This document shows, piece by piece, positions 53,401-63,774 of a stretch of DNA of 64,000 bases. The position numbers and the translations under genes were made by a program. The notes beneath the pieces are model-generated. The model had not been told where the DNA came from, searched no databases, and saw nothing but the letters and a program-made list of their open reading frames with translations. Within the stretch, counting starts at the first letter, position 1; each line of letters starts with the position of its first letter. Source of the stretch: Catonia carolina (taxonomy: Eukaryota > Arthropoda > Insecta > Hemiptera > Achilidae); NCBI GenBank assembly GCA_035578175.1, contig JAQMRL010000008.1, positions 11,404,963 through 11,468,962 on the forward strand, read 5' to 3'.

Positions 53401-56400
53401 CTGAAAGCAAAAGATAGGAATATTTTATATTATAATTCTATAATTAGTTTTTATATTATAGTTTTTTTAAGATTACTTACATTAGTAAACTTCAACGTGT
53501 GTCCCCTTGGTAGCTCGGAGAATGTCGAAGCGGTATTCCAGTTCCCGCCAGGTGTTTTGTAACATGTGTTCTGTCACAGTACCAACAGCAGCTTGTATCC
53601 TAGCCTTCAGTTCGTCAACGTCAGCAACTGGTGTGGCGAAGACTCTATCCTTGATATAGCCCCAGAAAAAAAAGTCAAGGGGAGTAATGTCTGGAGAGCG
53701 GGGTGGCCAGGGTGTTGGACCATCCCTTCCAATCCACCGATCCGGAAATGTTTCATCACGGAAAACACCATTAACGCTAACATTTACTTAGATGTTTTGC
53801 AACAGTTCATTGCACCACAGTTAGAAGAATATCAACCATGGATAATTTTCCAGCAAAATGGGGCACCGCCCCACTGGGCTTTGATAGTGCGTAATTTCCT
53901 GGATGAAACATTTCCGGATCGGTGGATTGGAAGGGATGGTCCAACACCCTGGCCACCCCGCTCTCCAGACATTACTCCCCTTGACTTTTTTTTCTGGGGC
54001 TATATCAAGGATAGAGTCTTCGCCACACCAGTTGCTGACGTTGACGAACTGAAGGCTAGGATACAAGCTGCTGTGGGTACTGTGACAGAACACATGTTAC
54101 AAAACACCTGGCGGGAACTGGAATACCGCTTCGACATTCTCCGAGCTACCAAGGGGGCACACGTTGAAGTTTACTAATGTAAGTAATCTTAAAAAAAACT
54201 ATTAACACTTACCTATGTAACAGCATCAAATTTAAATTATTATGTCAAACAGTTATTCTGCAATAAATTTTTATAATCAGGGCAAGACTTTATGCTCACC
54301 CGGTATAATAATTGTTTGATATAATTAATTATGTTGTTTAGGTCATCAGCCTGTAGGCTGGTTTGAACCTGTAGAGGTTTTACTAAGTAAATCGAGGAGT
54401 GAGGTGGTTTACAATTGCCTTCCTCACTGAGTGGAAAAGTACACTTATCAGCATGCCGGGCCCTCTGAAAAGCACATATTTTTCACTCTGCAAATGACAC
54501 TTTCACTTCATTCACCACAGGGTCTGGCTGCATAATGAAATCCATTACTTTCAGAGGAAATAACTCTGATTAGTGTCTTTTACACCTCTACCTCTTCTGT
54601 TCTTAAATTATTCAGTCATTTAATTGGCTGACCATATTATAAGAAGCAGAACTATTTATTTTAGCCCTGCAACTAACAGATTGAGTGTAAATAATTTGAC
54701 ACTCCACCTGTCTGTTATGGGCAAAATTAATTATATTTATAAATAAATAAACTTACACTTTAATTCCTACAGAAGTGATTTTCATTCAGTCATGATTAAA
54801 GTTAGTTTACGTTTTTAATTTTACATTATTTACTCATGATTAAAAGTAGGTTTTATTATTCATTATTTACATTGGCAAAAGAAAAATGTGTGAATGCTCA
54901 CAACAGGTTTTTCAATAAAATCTTGATTCCAATATTAAATGATCTCAAATCTTCAAACCTTTCCTAAAATTACTTTGCTATTATCATAGTGTCATGTATG
55001 CACATTATGCAACATTCAAAGAATTTTTTAAAGAACATTTTTCAAATTGGTGGCAATTACATAACGACCTTAACATCCCTCTAGTAACCGACGTTTTCAT
55101 TCAACTTTATCGAAACTTCACGACAGACTTTTTGCTCTTCCAAACGAACTGATACATAAACTCCCGTCATCTACCAAACAACGTTCAAAGACGACTCCGG
55201 AGGAAGTGGAGTAGGGACCTCCTGTTTTAAAACCGGTTTATGTTATTAATGAATTCTTATTATTTTATTATTAATGATAATCTTACTTGAACAGTGCGAT
55301 GGTTATATGTTTTATGGAATTCAAGTATAAGTAAAGTAGCTGGTTGAACAACATCGATGTCTTCAAAACCAAAAACTCTGAGTAAACCAACGATAGTGAA
55401 ATCATGACCACTATGATATAACATTTTTTCTTTAGCAGCTCCATTTATTTTTCTTTCAATCCAAGAATTGAAGTATTTTAATAACGGTCCTGAAATTACA
55501 AAAAACAAATTTCAGTAAATTAATGCTCTTTATTTCAGCAAGTTCTATAATACGGTAGCTGGGATTCATGTGTTCTCATCTGTCAAATATATAAATTTTA
55601 ACTTTCTCAGTGCTGCTTGCTTAATCCTTTTGATCCAAGGAATATTTAAACTATTTCGAGCCGAAAAACCTTCTTTTGAATAATGTAAAGAATCTATATC
55701 GTTACATCTTGTTATACTGTGGACAATTCGAACTGGCACAACTCTTGCTCTACGTGTACACACAGTTCCACATAAAGTATATCCATAACCTATTCTTTCA
55801 ACAAGGTCTACAAATTTTAATGTAAGCAAATACCTACATCATTATTTCAATGTACAAACATACAAATAAATAAATCTTTATAATGCATCCTGCAGTTTTA
55901 AATATTTCTATTTCATATAATGAATTAATACAATAATTTCACTAACCTTCTTTTTAAACTGCGTCACCTTTATTTTAATTTTTACTTACACGTGTTTCGG
56001 TGGATCCACCATCATCAGAGTAAATAACATATAATTGAAACTAAAAACATTATTTATTAAAAATCTATAGAAGATGATACATCTTCAGTCACTTGTATAA
56101 AATTTTAAGAGTTTTTAAGAATTTTAAGATTTAAGAGTTGTGCCAGTTCGAATTGTCCACAGTATAACAAGATGTAACGATATAGATTCTTTACATTATT
56201 CAAAAGAAGGTTTTTCGGCTCGAAATAGTTAAAATTTTATACAAGTGACTGAAGATGTATCATCTTCTATAGATTTTTAATAAATAATGTTTTTAGTTTC
56301 AATTATATGTTATTTACTCTGATGATGGTGGATCCACCGAAACACGTGTAAGTAAAAATTAAAATAAAGGTGACGCAGTTTAAAAAGAAGGTTAGTGAAA

Positions 56401-59400
56401 TTATTGTATTAATTCATTATATGAAATAGAAATACAAATAAATATTTTATTTTAAAATATGTATTTAATTTGTCCCAGTTTAAATTATAAATTACAAGAA
56501 GTAAACTGCAAAAACTCACAAAACTATACTCTACAGACACATGCAACTAACTAAACAAATTGGTCTGAATATATAATGAACAGAATATCATATATGAAAA
56601 CAAATTAGTCACATCATTCTGTCTGACAGATTATTAATAACAACAGTGAATACAAAGCGTAGTGACTGTGTATGAGTCGCACATTACAGTAGCGATTGTT
56701 TACTTACGTGACTATACCATCGTTGCAAGGCGAGGGGCGAAGAATGCAGTAGATAAACACCAAATTTGCTTGTTTTTTTTATTTGCTTAATGTCCGACTG
56801 TTCTGCAATTACTGGTAATGCAGACGAGAAGCTGCTTGTGCCAATTCGAATTCTCCAAGGTGTAAGGATGTAAAACACTGTAATCTACCATTCTATATAT
56901 TGACAAGATGTTAATGACTGTCTTATCAATTTTTATTTTAGAAATTTTCTTCTTCTTCTCCCATAAATTTTAACATATATCAAAAACTATTTCCTTGCTT
57001 TTTACTATCACTTTACTCTAATGGGTTTTTACTTTGATGGTCGTCTAAAAGCAGTGAAGGTGGATTTCTGGAGGTGGAGCCGTGGTGTGTTGCACATCGA
57101 TCGAATTCCAAACTTAGGAGAAGAACTGGCGTTCAAGGAAATATCATGGATGCCATATCCCGGAAGCAATTAAAATAGTTCGGCCATTTACAGAGGATAA
57201 AGAATGGTAGGTGGCCAAAGAGGGTGTAGGAATGGACACCAGCTGGTAGAAGAGGGATGAGTAAGTTGGAGGTGACAAGGTTGGATGGTGTGCAGGAGGC
57301 AATGTCTTTGTGGCGGCTTTATGATGGTGACTGGCAAGACAAAGAGAGGTGGTGCTTAGGAAGCGAGATACAGCTGGGGCTGTAAATCCTTGCATGAATA
57401 TACTTTGATAGTTGGGGTTATATCTGTTTGTTACAAGGCTAAAATAAAAAGTCTGTTTCTTATCACACGGTCAGCCAATTAAATGACTAAATCATCTAAG
57501 AACAGAAGAGGTAGAGGTGTAAAAGACACTAATCATAGTTATCTCCTCTGATAGTAATGAATTTCATTATGCAGCCAGACCCTGTGGTGAATGAAGTGAA
57601 GGTGTCATTTGCAGAGTGGAAAATATATGCTTTTCAGAGGGCCCGGCATGCTGATAAGTGTACTTTTCCACTCAGTGAGAAAGGCAATGGTAAACCACCT
57701 CGCTCCTTGTTTTACTTAGTAAAACCTCTATAGGTTCAAATCAGCCTTTTGGCTGATGACCTAAACAACAACAGTTGGTGTTCAGTTAACCATACTTTTT
57801 GAGGAATAGTTGGCCTGACTCTGTACAAGACTACATCATTGACACGTCATATATCATCCTCATCTCATTAGATCCTAAGGTTCCTTATGGTTCTTAAATT
57901 GAACAGATTGGAACATAACATTCACATGTTAGGGATAAAAATAAACTTGTACGATTACCTCACTCACACAGTCATACAAATAGATTAAAATGAAAGTATT
58001 GTTGTTTAAGTCATCAGCCGAAAGGCTAGTGTTTGAGCCTGTAGAGGTTTTACTTAGTAAAATGTGGTGTGAGGTGGTTTACCATGCCTTCCTCACTGAG
58101 TGGAAAAGTATGCTTAATAGTATGACAGGCCCTCTGAAAATCATCAAAGTGGTTTACATTTGCCTTCCTCACTGAGTGGAAAAGTATGCTTAATAATATG
58201 ACGAGCCCTCTGAAAATCATCAAAGTGGTTTATCATTGCCTTCTTCACTGAGTGGAAAAGTATGCTTAATAGTATGACAGGCCCTCTGAAAATAATCAAA
58301 GTGGTTTACCATTGCCTTCCTCACTGAGTGGAAAAGTATGCTTAACAGTATGACAGGCCCTCTGAAAAGCATTTACTTTCCACCCTGCAAATGACACCTT
58401 CACTTCATTAACCACAGGATCTGGCTGTGTAATGAAATTCACTACTCTCTGAGGAGATAACTCTGATTAGTGTCTTTTACACCTCTACCTCTTCTGTTCT
58501 TAAATGTTCAGTCATATAATTAGGTGAACCTGTATGTAATAAAAAATAGAATTATTTTTTGTAGCCCTGGAACAAGTACATCGAGTGCAAATAATTTAAC
58601 ACTCCACCTTCCTGTTATGGGCAAGAAAATGTCAGTACTAGTCTATAAATATGACCACTTACTGATTTTTTAAAGTTATCTTTTGATTTCCAGTTTATTT
58701 TATACTTATAATAAATCCTACCTGATAGTAGATGGTTCATATTTTTCATATAACTGGTTTTTACTTTGAACACATGTGCCGCAACTGCTTTCATTTTATC
58801 GGGAAACACTGGTTGGGTCCAAGGTGGCAGAACATATCCATTTGCTTGCTGAACAAAAATAAATTACATGATATCATTTCATCAGCTTTATGTTATTATT
58901 CAACAATTAGGTACAGTAAATCCTCGTACGTCTGGCCCTTGTTAATCTGGATCTCCGTACAATTCAAAAAAATTTATAGATTTTTACTTTCTCTTGCCTA
59001 TATGAATATATAGGAAGAAAAGTATTGTCTTCATGTTGACATATTTTGACATGTTGAGATATTCTGTTCACACACACACACAGACCAATCGCTAAAAACA
59101 TATTTTTTGGGTTCAGGGGGTCTGAAAACGTATAGATCCGGTGAAAACTCGATTTCGAAAAATCGACATGAAAACAATACTTTCCTTCCTATATATTCAT
59201 ATAGGCAAGAGAAAGTAAAAACTCTCAGCATGATCAAAAACAAAATTCCATACGACACTAAATTATTCACTCTAAGCTTAATAGTATAACAAAAACACGT
59301 TCAATTCATTTGTTAGAAAATGTTTTATAAATCGAATAGTATTATTTTACCATTAATAACTAAAACTTTTACTATTGTTATTCTTACATTGTTATTTTTT

Positions 59401-62400
59401 GTTACATTATTATTTATGATTAGTAGGTTTTTATTATAGACTCAGTTTTATTTTTGGTCTGAAGTAATTTAAGACTAATGCTCTTGAATTATAACGAGAG
59501 TAAACAATTCCAATGATTCGTTGTTTATCATTTCAGATTGTTTATTTTGTATCATTAAAATTAATATCTGTGAGTAGTGTAATACAACTGTTTGCACTTG
59601 CCAGTGTTTAACTCATTTTCAGTTTCATCAGTTATCGTTTGGTATTGTATCGGTTCATTTCGATTTTGTTCGTAGACTGAAGTTGAAAAGTTTTGTAAGC
59701 TATGTTTTATTAACATGCGTGATAGTGAATGTGAGTTTTTGAAACATAAAAGCGGTAAACATTAAAAAGTAGACAAAAATTGTTTTGTTAAATGTAATGG
59801 TTACAATAATTAATTAAGGAGTCTTTATGAAACTATAATAATTACAAGTAATCAGAACAGTATAATTGAAAATGCTTAATGGATAATGTTTATTTTTAGC
59901 TGGATGTAGATATTTTTATGATGGACTACAGGTTATACCGTAAAACAAAGTAGAAAGTGTACTGAGGCCAACTCTTCGATCCCAGCTTAAGTTTATAAGT
60001 TTAAAAGTTTAATGTTAAACCCACTAATACTGTTTTGTAATTCACTTTAGCCACTAATATCAAAGCAGTTAAAATGACTTTAAAATAAGTAAATTACGCC
60101 TTACCTCACAGCTTAATGTATCCCAAATACCATTATAATCTGAAAATGTGTTTATGGGTGTACCGCTGTGTTCTGTTAAATAATCAAATAAATCTTGATG
60201 TTGTTTCACATAACTGCCTTCATCTATTTTAAGTGCCAAGTTTTGTTCTTCTGTGAATCGTAAACAAGCATCATCATTTGTAGGTATCTGAAATCATATT
60301 TCGCAATATTAATTTTTAACAGATTTAAAAAAATTAATATTACGAGGGTTGCTCAAAAAGTATCGGACTATTGTTAATTAAAAGTGCATTTATTGAACTA
60401 GAGCTACAAATTTCCAATCCCCTTCAAAGTAGTCTCCTTGGTGATGCACACACTGCTCCCAGCGCTTCTGCTACTGTTCAAAACATTTCTGGAAGGCATC
60501 TTTTGGAATGCTGTTAAGCTTAGCCGTTGTATTCTGTTTAATGTCTTCACTTTCTTGAAATCAAATTCCTTTCAGGGGCATTTTCAGCTTAAGAAATAGC
60601 CAGAAGTCGCAGGGGGCCATGTCGGAAGAGTACGGAGCTTGGCGAACCAGAGGAGTGTTGTTTTTAGCGAGAAAACTCTGAATTAGATGTGCAGAGTGGG
60701 CAGGTGCATTGTCGTGATGGAGCTGCCAAGTTTTTGTTGCCCACAGATTCGGTTGTTTGCACCGCGCAGCATCATTTAGGCGACGAAGAACCTCAAGATA
60801 GTATTCTTTTGGTCCTCGGTGACTAAAGTTCGCACTTGTTCAATAACATTCTCATTCTGGCTTGTCGATGGCCTGCCTGAACGCGATTCACTTTCCACTG
60901 ACGTTTGACCATTTTTGAATCGATTGTACCACTCTTTTATTCGAGTACAGCTCATGGTAGACTCCCCAAAAGCCTGTTGAATCTTGCGAATTGTTTCCAC
61001 TTGCGAATCACCAAGCTTTTGGCAAAATTTAATGCAGTAACGCTGTTCAAGTTTTTCTGTCATTTTAAAACTTGATAAAAATCGCCGAACACAACAGAGA
61101 GGTCTACACTACTAGGCTGACTGCCAGCGACGGAAGCTTTCTCATGATACGAAACAGTGCATGCGCGCGCATGACAGTCCCCTCCACATCGCCACTAAGC
61201 TTGGCCGCCAGCGCTTCATTCATTTCAGCGGGAGGACAGAAGGTCCGATATTTTTTGAACAGCCCTCGTATATTGTGTCAGTTGTAAGATAGAACTTCGT
61301 AGAAGTCAATTTTTTCATATTCATATTTCAAAAACTGAGAAATAATGATACAGAATATTAACCTTTTGAGGACTATGTTTTTCAGCCTAGAACTTGGCCC
61401 ACAGTTTGAGTTCTTTTTAGATTTTTCATTTATTTCTTCTTCCTGTATTTATTATTCACCTATTTTTCTCAACTCTCCATCCCTGGAACTAAATATTTTT
61501 TGTAGAGTGACTGTAATATTTTTTCATTCCGGAGACGCTTACCACTAAAGCCAATCATTTCCACTCGTATCTCACAAAATAAACAATTAAACAAAACATT
61601 TAAAATAAAATAAATATATACATAAAACAAGATATATATTATTGTAAACCATTTATTTTCCCAGGGAAAGAAATATTCTATATTATTAAAGAAATTGTGG
61701 CAAGAAGTTATCACAATAATACAAATTTTCTGAACACATTAGCAAGGTGCACATGCTTTTTCCATCGAGTAAAACAAATACTATATAACAATACATTTAT
61801 TTAGAACTTGTATTTACGTGTATTAGTATAAAAAATGAAGCAAATGTACCAGCACGTTTGTGGTTTTTTGGACCAAAACCATGAAACATACATGCATAGT
61901 CCTCAAAAGGTTAATTTTATTGGTGAAGCTAAAGAAACATTACAACACATCAGCGGCGACTATTCAGGTGAAGTAAAGTGAAGAACCTCTTCACCTATTC
62001 TGGATAATATCGAGATTTATTTCTTTCACAAAATAACTATAATTTCTGTTATAATTATTTTTTGTTTTACGATAAATGAAGGAAAGTGTCGTGTAAAAGA
62101 GTACATAACATTATTGCATCTGCTCAGAGCGCACTCTTCCAAAGCGAACATGTGGCCACGACAACAGAGATCTCAATGGCAAATATGCGCGCCTAAATCT
62201 CCCTACTCATCCCCGAAGAGTGAAGAGATTGCTCCAGGTCGACCAGCCTACTGCACCTGTATGTTCTATGTACATGTATGGTAAGTTGTTTTATATTTGC
62301 GATGTCACACATTTGTTTTTTGTGTATTTTACATTGTTTCACTCTTCGGAGTCTCGTGGATACTTATCAATACACTAGTTTTACTCGGTTTTTTGGAACT

Positions 62401-62738
62401 CTTCACCTATTTTTAAAGGAACAAGCCTCCACTGTTTTCCCCGTAGACTTAAAAATTAATCTATAATTTTAAAAAAATTTTAAATTATAACTTACTTCAG
62501 TTTTGTCGTCATAATCTGGCCATATTGGTATTGGTTGCCAGTTTAAAGTTTCCTCCCAAATTTGTTCTTCATCTGGTGGAAAAAATCCAGCTAATAAAGC
62601 TGCACTACTCATATAAGTTCTTGTTACTTGAGTACTTTTAGCATGTAAATCTTCTTGTTTAAATTTACCTTTAAATAATGTTTGGAAATAACGATCACGT
62701 AGATTTTTACCTTGTTTGTACATTTGTTGTCTGCCAAG
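53251..62738 (-). CDS. Second histidine acid phosphatase (Acph-1-like), 5' exons beyond window
   Basis: Five exons on -: 62738-62496, 60287-60105, 58848-58722, 55489-55287, 53400-53251, giving 301 residues. Compared with the paralogue at 36776-48610, only the two exons for the signal peptide and RHG motif are missing; they must lie past 64000. HSGHDFTIVG (about residue 200 of the visible part) holds the catalytic HD. Exon lengths 243/183/127/203/150 nt against 243/180/127/206/156 and the same phases show a tandem duplicate. No stop or frameshift in the visible part, so it is probably functional. Confidence 0.92.
53461..54199 (+). mobile_element. Fold-back mariner-superfamily element
   Basis: About 297 bp at 53461-53757 is the near-perfect inverse of 53902-54199; spacer 53758-53901. 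The transposase end is read on + (53760-54177): NANIYLDVLQQFIAPQLEEY, FQQNGAPPHWAL, WPPRSPDITPLDFFFWGYIK. The second catalytic Asp is Asn (QQNGAPPH), so it is dead. It lies 61 bp upstream of the phosphatase 2 terminal exon. Confidence 0.85.
54331..54724 (-). repeat. R400 repeat with 9 bp flanking duplication
   Basis: attaattat occurs on both sides (about 54324-54332 and 54725-54735). Confidence 0.85.
54789..54918 (+). repeat. Terminal fragment of a helentron-like relative
   Basis: Ends ACATTGGCAAAAGAAAAATG and degraded palindrome tgaatgctcacaacaggt. Confidence 0.45.
55075..55235 (+). pseudogene. Short jockey-like LINE C-terminal scrap
   Basis: LPNELIHKLPSSTKQRSK, then a shifted 'RRKWSRDLLF', as at the end of 52540-53165. 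Confidence 0.5.
55287..55489 (-). CDS. Acid phosphatase 2, exon equivalent to exon 6 (HD motif)
   Basis: GPLLKYFNSWIERKINGAA, MLYHSGHDFTIVGLLRVFG and TLLILEFHKTYNHRTVQ. Donor gtaaga. Confidence 0.95.
55566..55829 (-). other. Unrecognised 87-codon open frame
   Basis: RIGYGYTLCGTVCTRRARVV, RIVHSITRCNDIDSLHYSKE, NSLNIPWIKRIKQAALRKL. It looks protein-like in composition but I recognise no family and no splice sites fit the phosphatase. A 96 bp piece recurs inverted at 56136-56231. It may be part of a mobile element. Confidence 0.35.
55981..56024 (-). ncRNA. Hammerhead ribozyme motif, family A
   Basis: On -: stem I TTTACT/AGTAAA fully paired, CTGATGA 56018-56012, stem II GGTG-GATC-CACC, GAAA 55998-55995, stem III ACACGTGT, cleavage expected between 55987 and 55986. 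Confidence 0.7.
56313..56356 (+). ncRNA. Hammerhead ribozyme motif, family A
   Basis: TTTACT 56313-56318 pairs with AGTAAA 56351-56356; CTGATGA 56319-56325; stem II 56326-56338; GAAA 56339-56342; stem III palindrome; cleavage expected after A56350. The best copy in the window. Confidence 0.7.
57030..57395 (+). pseudogene. LINE reverse transcriptase C-terminal remnant
   Basis: RMKNGRWPKRV, EWTPAGRRGMSKLEV, LDGVQEAMSLWRLYDGDWQD, KERWCLGS in shifting frames: the 'RW..RV..WTP.GRR..GRP...W.D.V' end of LINE proteins. Confidence 0.65.
57405..57945 (+). repeat. SINE-1 3' part split by R400
   Basis: SINE-1 words actttgatagttggggtta and gttaaccatactttttgagg lie on either side of R400 57421-57772. gttggggtt/gttggtgtt form an imperfect 9 bp duplication. 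Confidence 0.75.
57421..57772 (+). repeat. R400 repeat, 5' truncated
   Basis: From tatctgtttgttacaagg to gacctaaacaacaac. Confidence 0.85.
58000..58624 (-). repeat. R400 repeat with internal tandem duplication
   Basis: Full-length copy in which a ~77 bp segment (ggtttaccattgccttcctc to gaaaatcatcaaagt) is present four times (58074, 58150, 58227 and 58304). Ends 98 bp before the phosphatase 2 exon. Confidence 0.9.
58722..58848 (-). CDS. Acid phosphatase 2, exon equivalent to exon 5
   Basis: QANGYVLPPWTQPVFPDKMK and MNHLLSG. 127 nt; donor gtagga. Confidence 0.92.
58986..59217. mobile_element. Helentron-like element, hairpin-end fold-back
   Basis: The hairpin terminus at 58986-59036 is followed by a short CA tract and the inverse of the same terminus (59082-59217); the rest of the element is absent. 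Confidence 0.75.
59218..60104. other. Intronic DNA without recognised element
   Basis: AT-rich intron of phosphatase 2; no frame, terminal repeat or tRNA box supported. Confidence 0.45.
60105..60287 (-). CDS. Acid phosphatase 2, exon equivalent to exon 4
   Basis: IPTNDDACLRFTEEQNLALK through YNGIWDTLSCE; compare LWDNLECM in the paralogue. Confidence 0.93.
60343..61268 (-). mobile_element. Mariner element with internal deletion
   Basis: TA at 60341-60342 and 61269-61270. Inverted ends CGAGGGTTGCTCAAAAAGTA of about 26 bp with three mismatches. Transposase on -: intact HTH start KFCQKLGDSQVETIRKIQQA and RIKEWYNRFKNGQTSVES with SRSGRPST (61063-60776). After a deletion come ATKTWQLHHDNAPAH and SSDMAPCDFWLF with stops. 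First catalytic Asp is lost. Confidence 0.9.
61362..61910. mobile_element. piggyBac-like MITE
   Basis: TTAA at 61358-61361 and 61911-61914. Inverted ends CCTTTTGAGGACTATG match exactly. 549 bp without transposase. Confidence 0.75.
61915..62495. other. Intronic DNA without recognised element
   Basis: Nothing supported between the piggyBac-like MITE and phosphatase 2 exon 3. Confidence 0.4.
62496..62738 (-). CDS. Acid phosphatase 2, exon equivalent to exon 3
   Basis: LGRQQMYKQGKNLRDRYFQT, STQVTRTYMSSAALLAGFFP and NWQPIPIWPDYDDKTE. Acceptor ttttcag, donor gtaagt. Confidence 0.95.
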
Positions 62739-62798
62739 CTGAAAAATATTAATCGTTACCATAATTTTATGTCTAAATGTTATCTTTTTAGCATTTTT

Positions 62799-62928
62799 AC
62801 ATTCTCTTGCCTATATGAATATATAGGAAGGAAAGTATTGTTTTCATGTCGATTTTTCTAAATCGAGTTTTCACCGGATCTACACATTTTCAGACTCCTG
62901 AACCCAAAAAACATGTTTTTAGCGATTG

Positions 62929-62963
<35 letters not shown>

Positions 62964-63774
62964 TGCGTGTGTGCGTGTGTGTGTGTGAGTGAGTGTGTAT
63001 ACAAAATATCTCAAGAACGGAACATCGTACGAACTTGAAACTTGAAACTTAAGTTACATACCACTATGGGATCCAACACGAACATTTTCATCAAAATCGG
63101 TCCACCGGAAGTAGTAGTTTATTCGTGTAATTTTTCACTTTTTTGCGATTTTCTCAAAACCGGTCCTACGATTATTTTTAAAATTGCCTTGTTTACTAAA
63201 TTTTTTATGCTCTACAAGATATTGTAGGCGCCATGTTTTCTGAAATTTTCGGTGAGGCTGTTTTCACGTAAAAAAAGACTTTTGTTAAGATTACGGCTTT
63301 AATATGCATTTTAGCGCAAAAAATTACAAAAGTTGTAGAGAATTTAAAATTCTACAACTTTAATTTCAAACATTTTTTTGTATAACGCTTAGTTTAGCGG
63401 TATTTAGCAATTTTCTGTTTTTTTCTCACAAAAACGTGTGAAAAATTGATTTTTTTAAGATTTCGGCCTTAGTATGCATGTTATGACAAAAGTATATAAT
63501 CAAATTTAAAGAAAATTAAACGATCTACAACTTTTATTTATATATTTTTCTCTACAGAGCCTAGTTTAGTGTGAAAGGTGATTTTCCGTATTTTTAAGCT
63601 AAACTGAGGTCGATTTTCATTTTGCGTCTTTCACTCATGATTAAAATTAGGTTAGGCCTATGTTATTAAATTTAGTTTTTTATTTATTTCTAATGTTTTA
63701 TTAATAATGTTAGGTTATGTTGTTTAAATTATTTGCATTGGCAAGAGAAAGTTGTGTGAGTGTTTCACACCAGA
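62799..63774 (+). mobile_element. Helentron/DINE-like element, copy 6
   Basis: Start ACATTCTCTTGCC (one change), hairpin, GT/GC tract 62932-63000, end GGCAAGAGAAAGTTGTGTGA and CACACCAGA. 61 bp upstream of the phosphatase 2 exon at 62738. The last 226 bp of the window show no feature. Confidence 0.75.

Larger units (their letters stand above)
55872..56431. mobile_element. Fold-back Penelope-like element, family A, with captured flank
   Basis: 12 bp duplication ATACAAATAAAT at 55860-55871 and 56432-56443. Arms 55872-56110 and 56232-56431 are inverted copies. The loop holds an inverted copy of 55650-55746, sequence outside the element. Both arms have intact hammerhead motifs. Confidence 0.88.

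Noticed and set aside
53566..54177. 203-codon frame as a single intact transposase
   Set aside because: The first ~65 codons are the antisense of the transposase, read through the inverted left arm. Only the part from about 53757 is real coding, and its second catalytic Asp is Asn.
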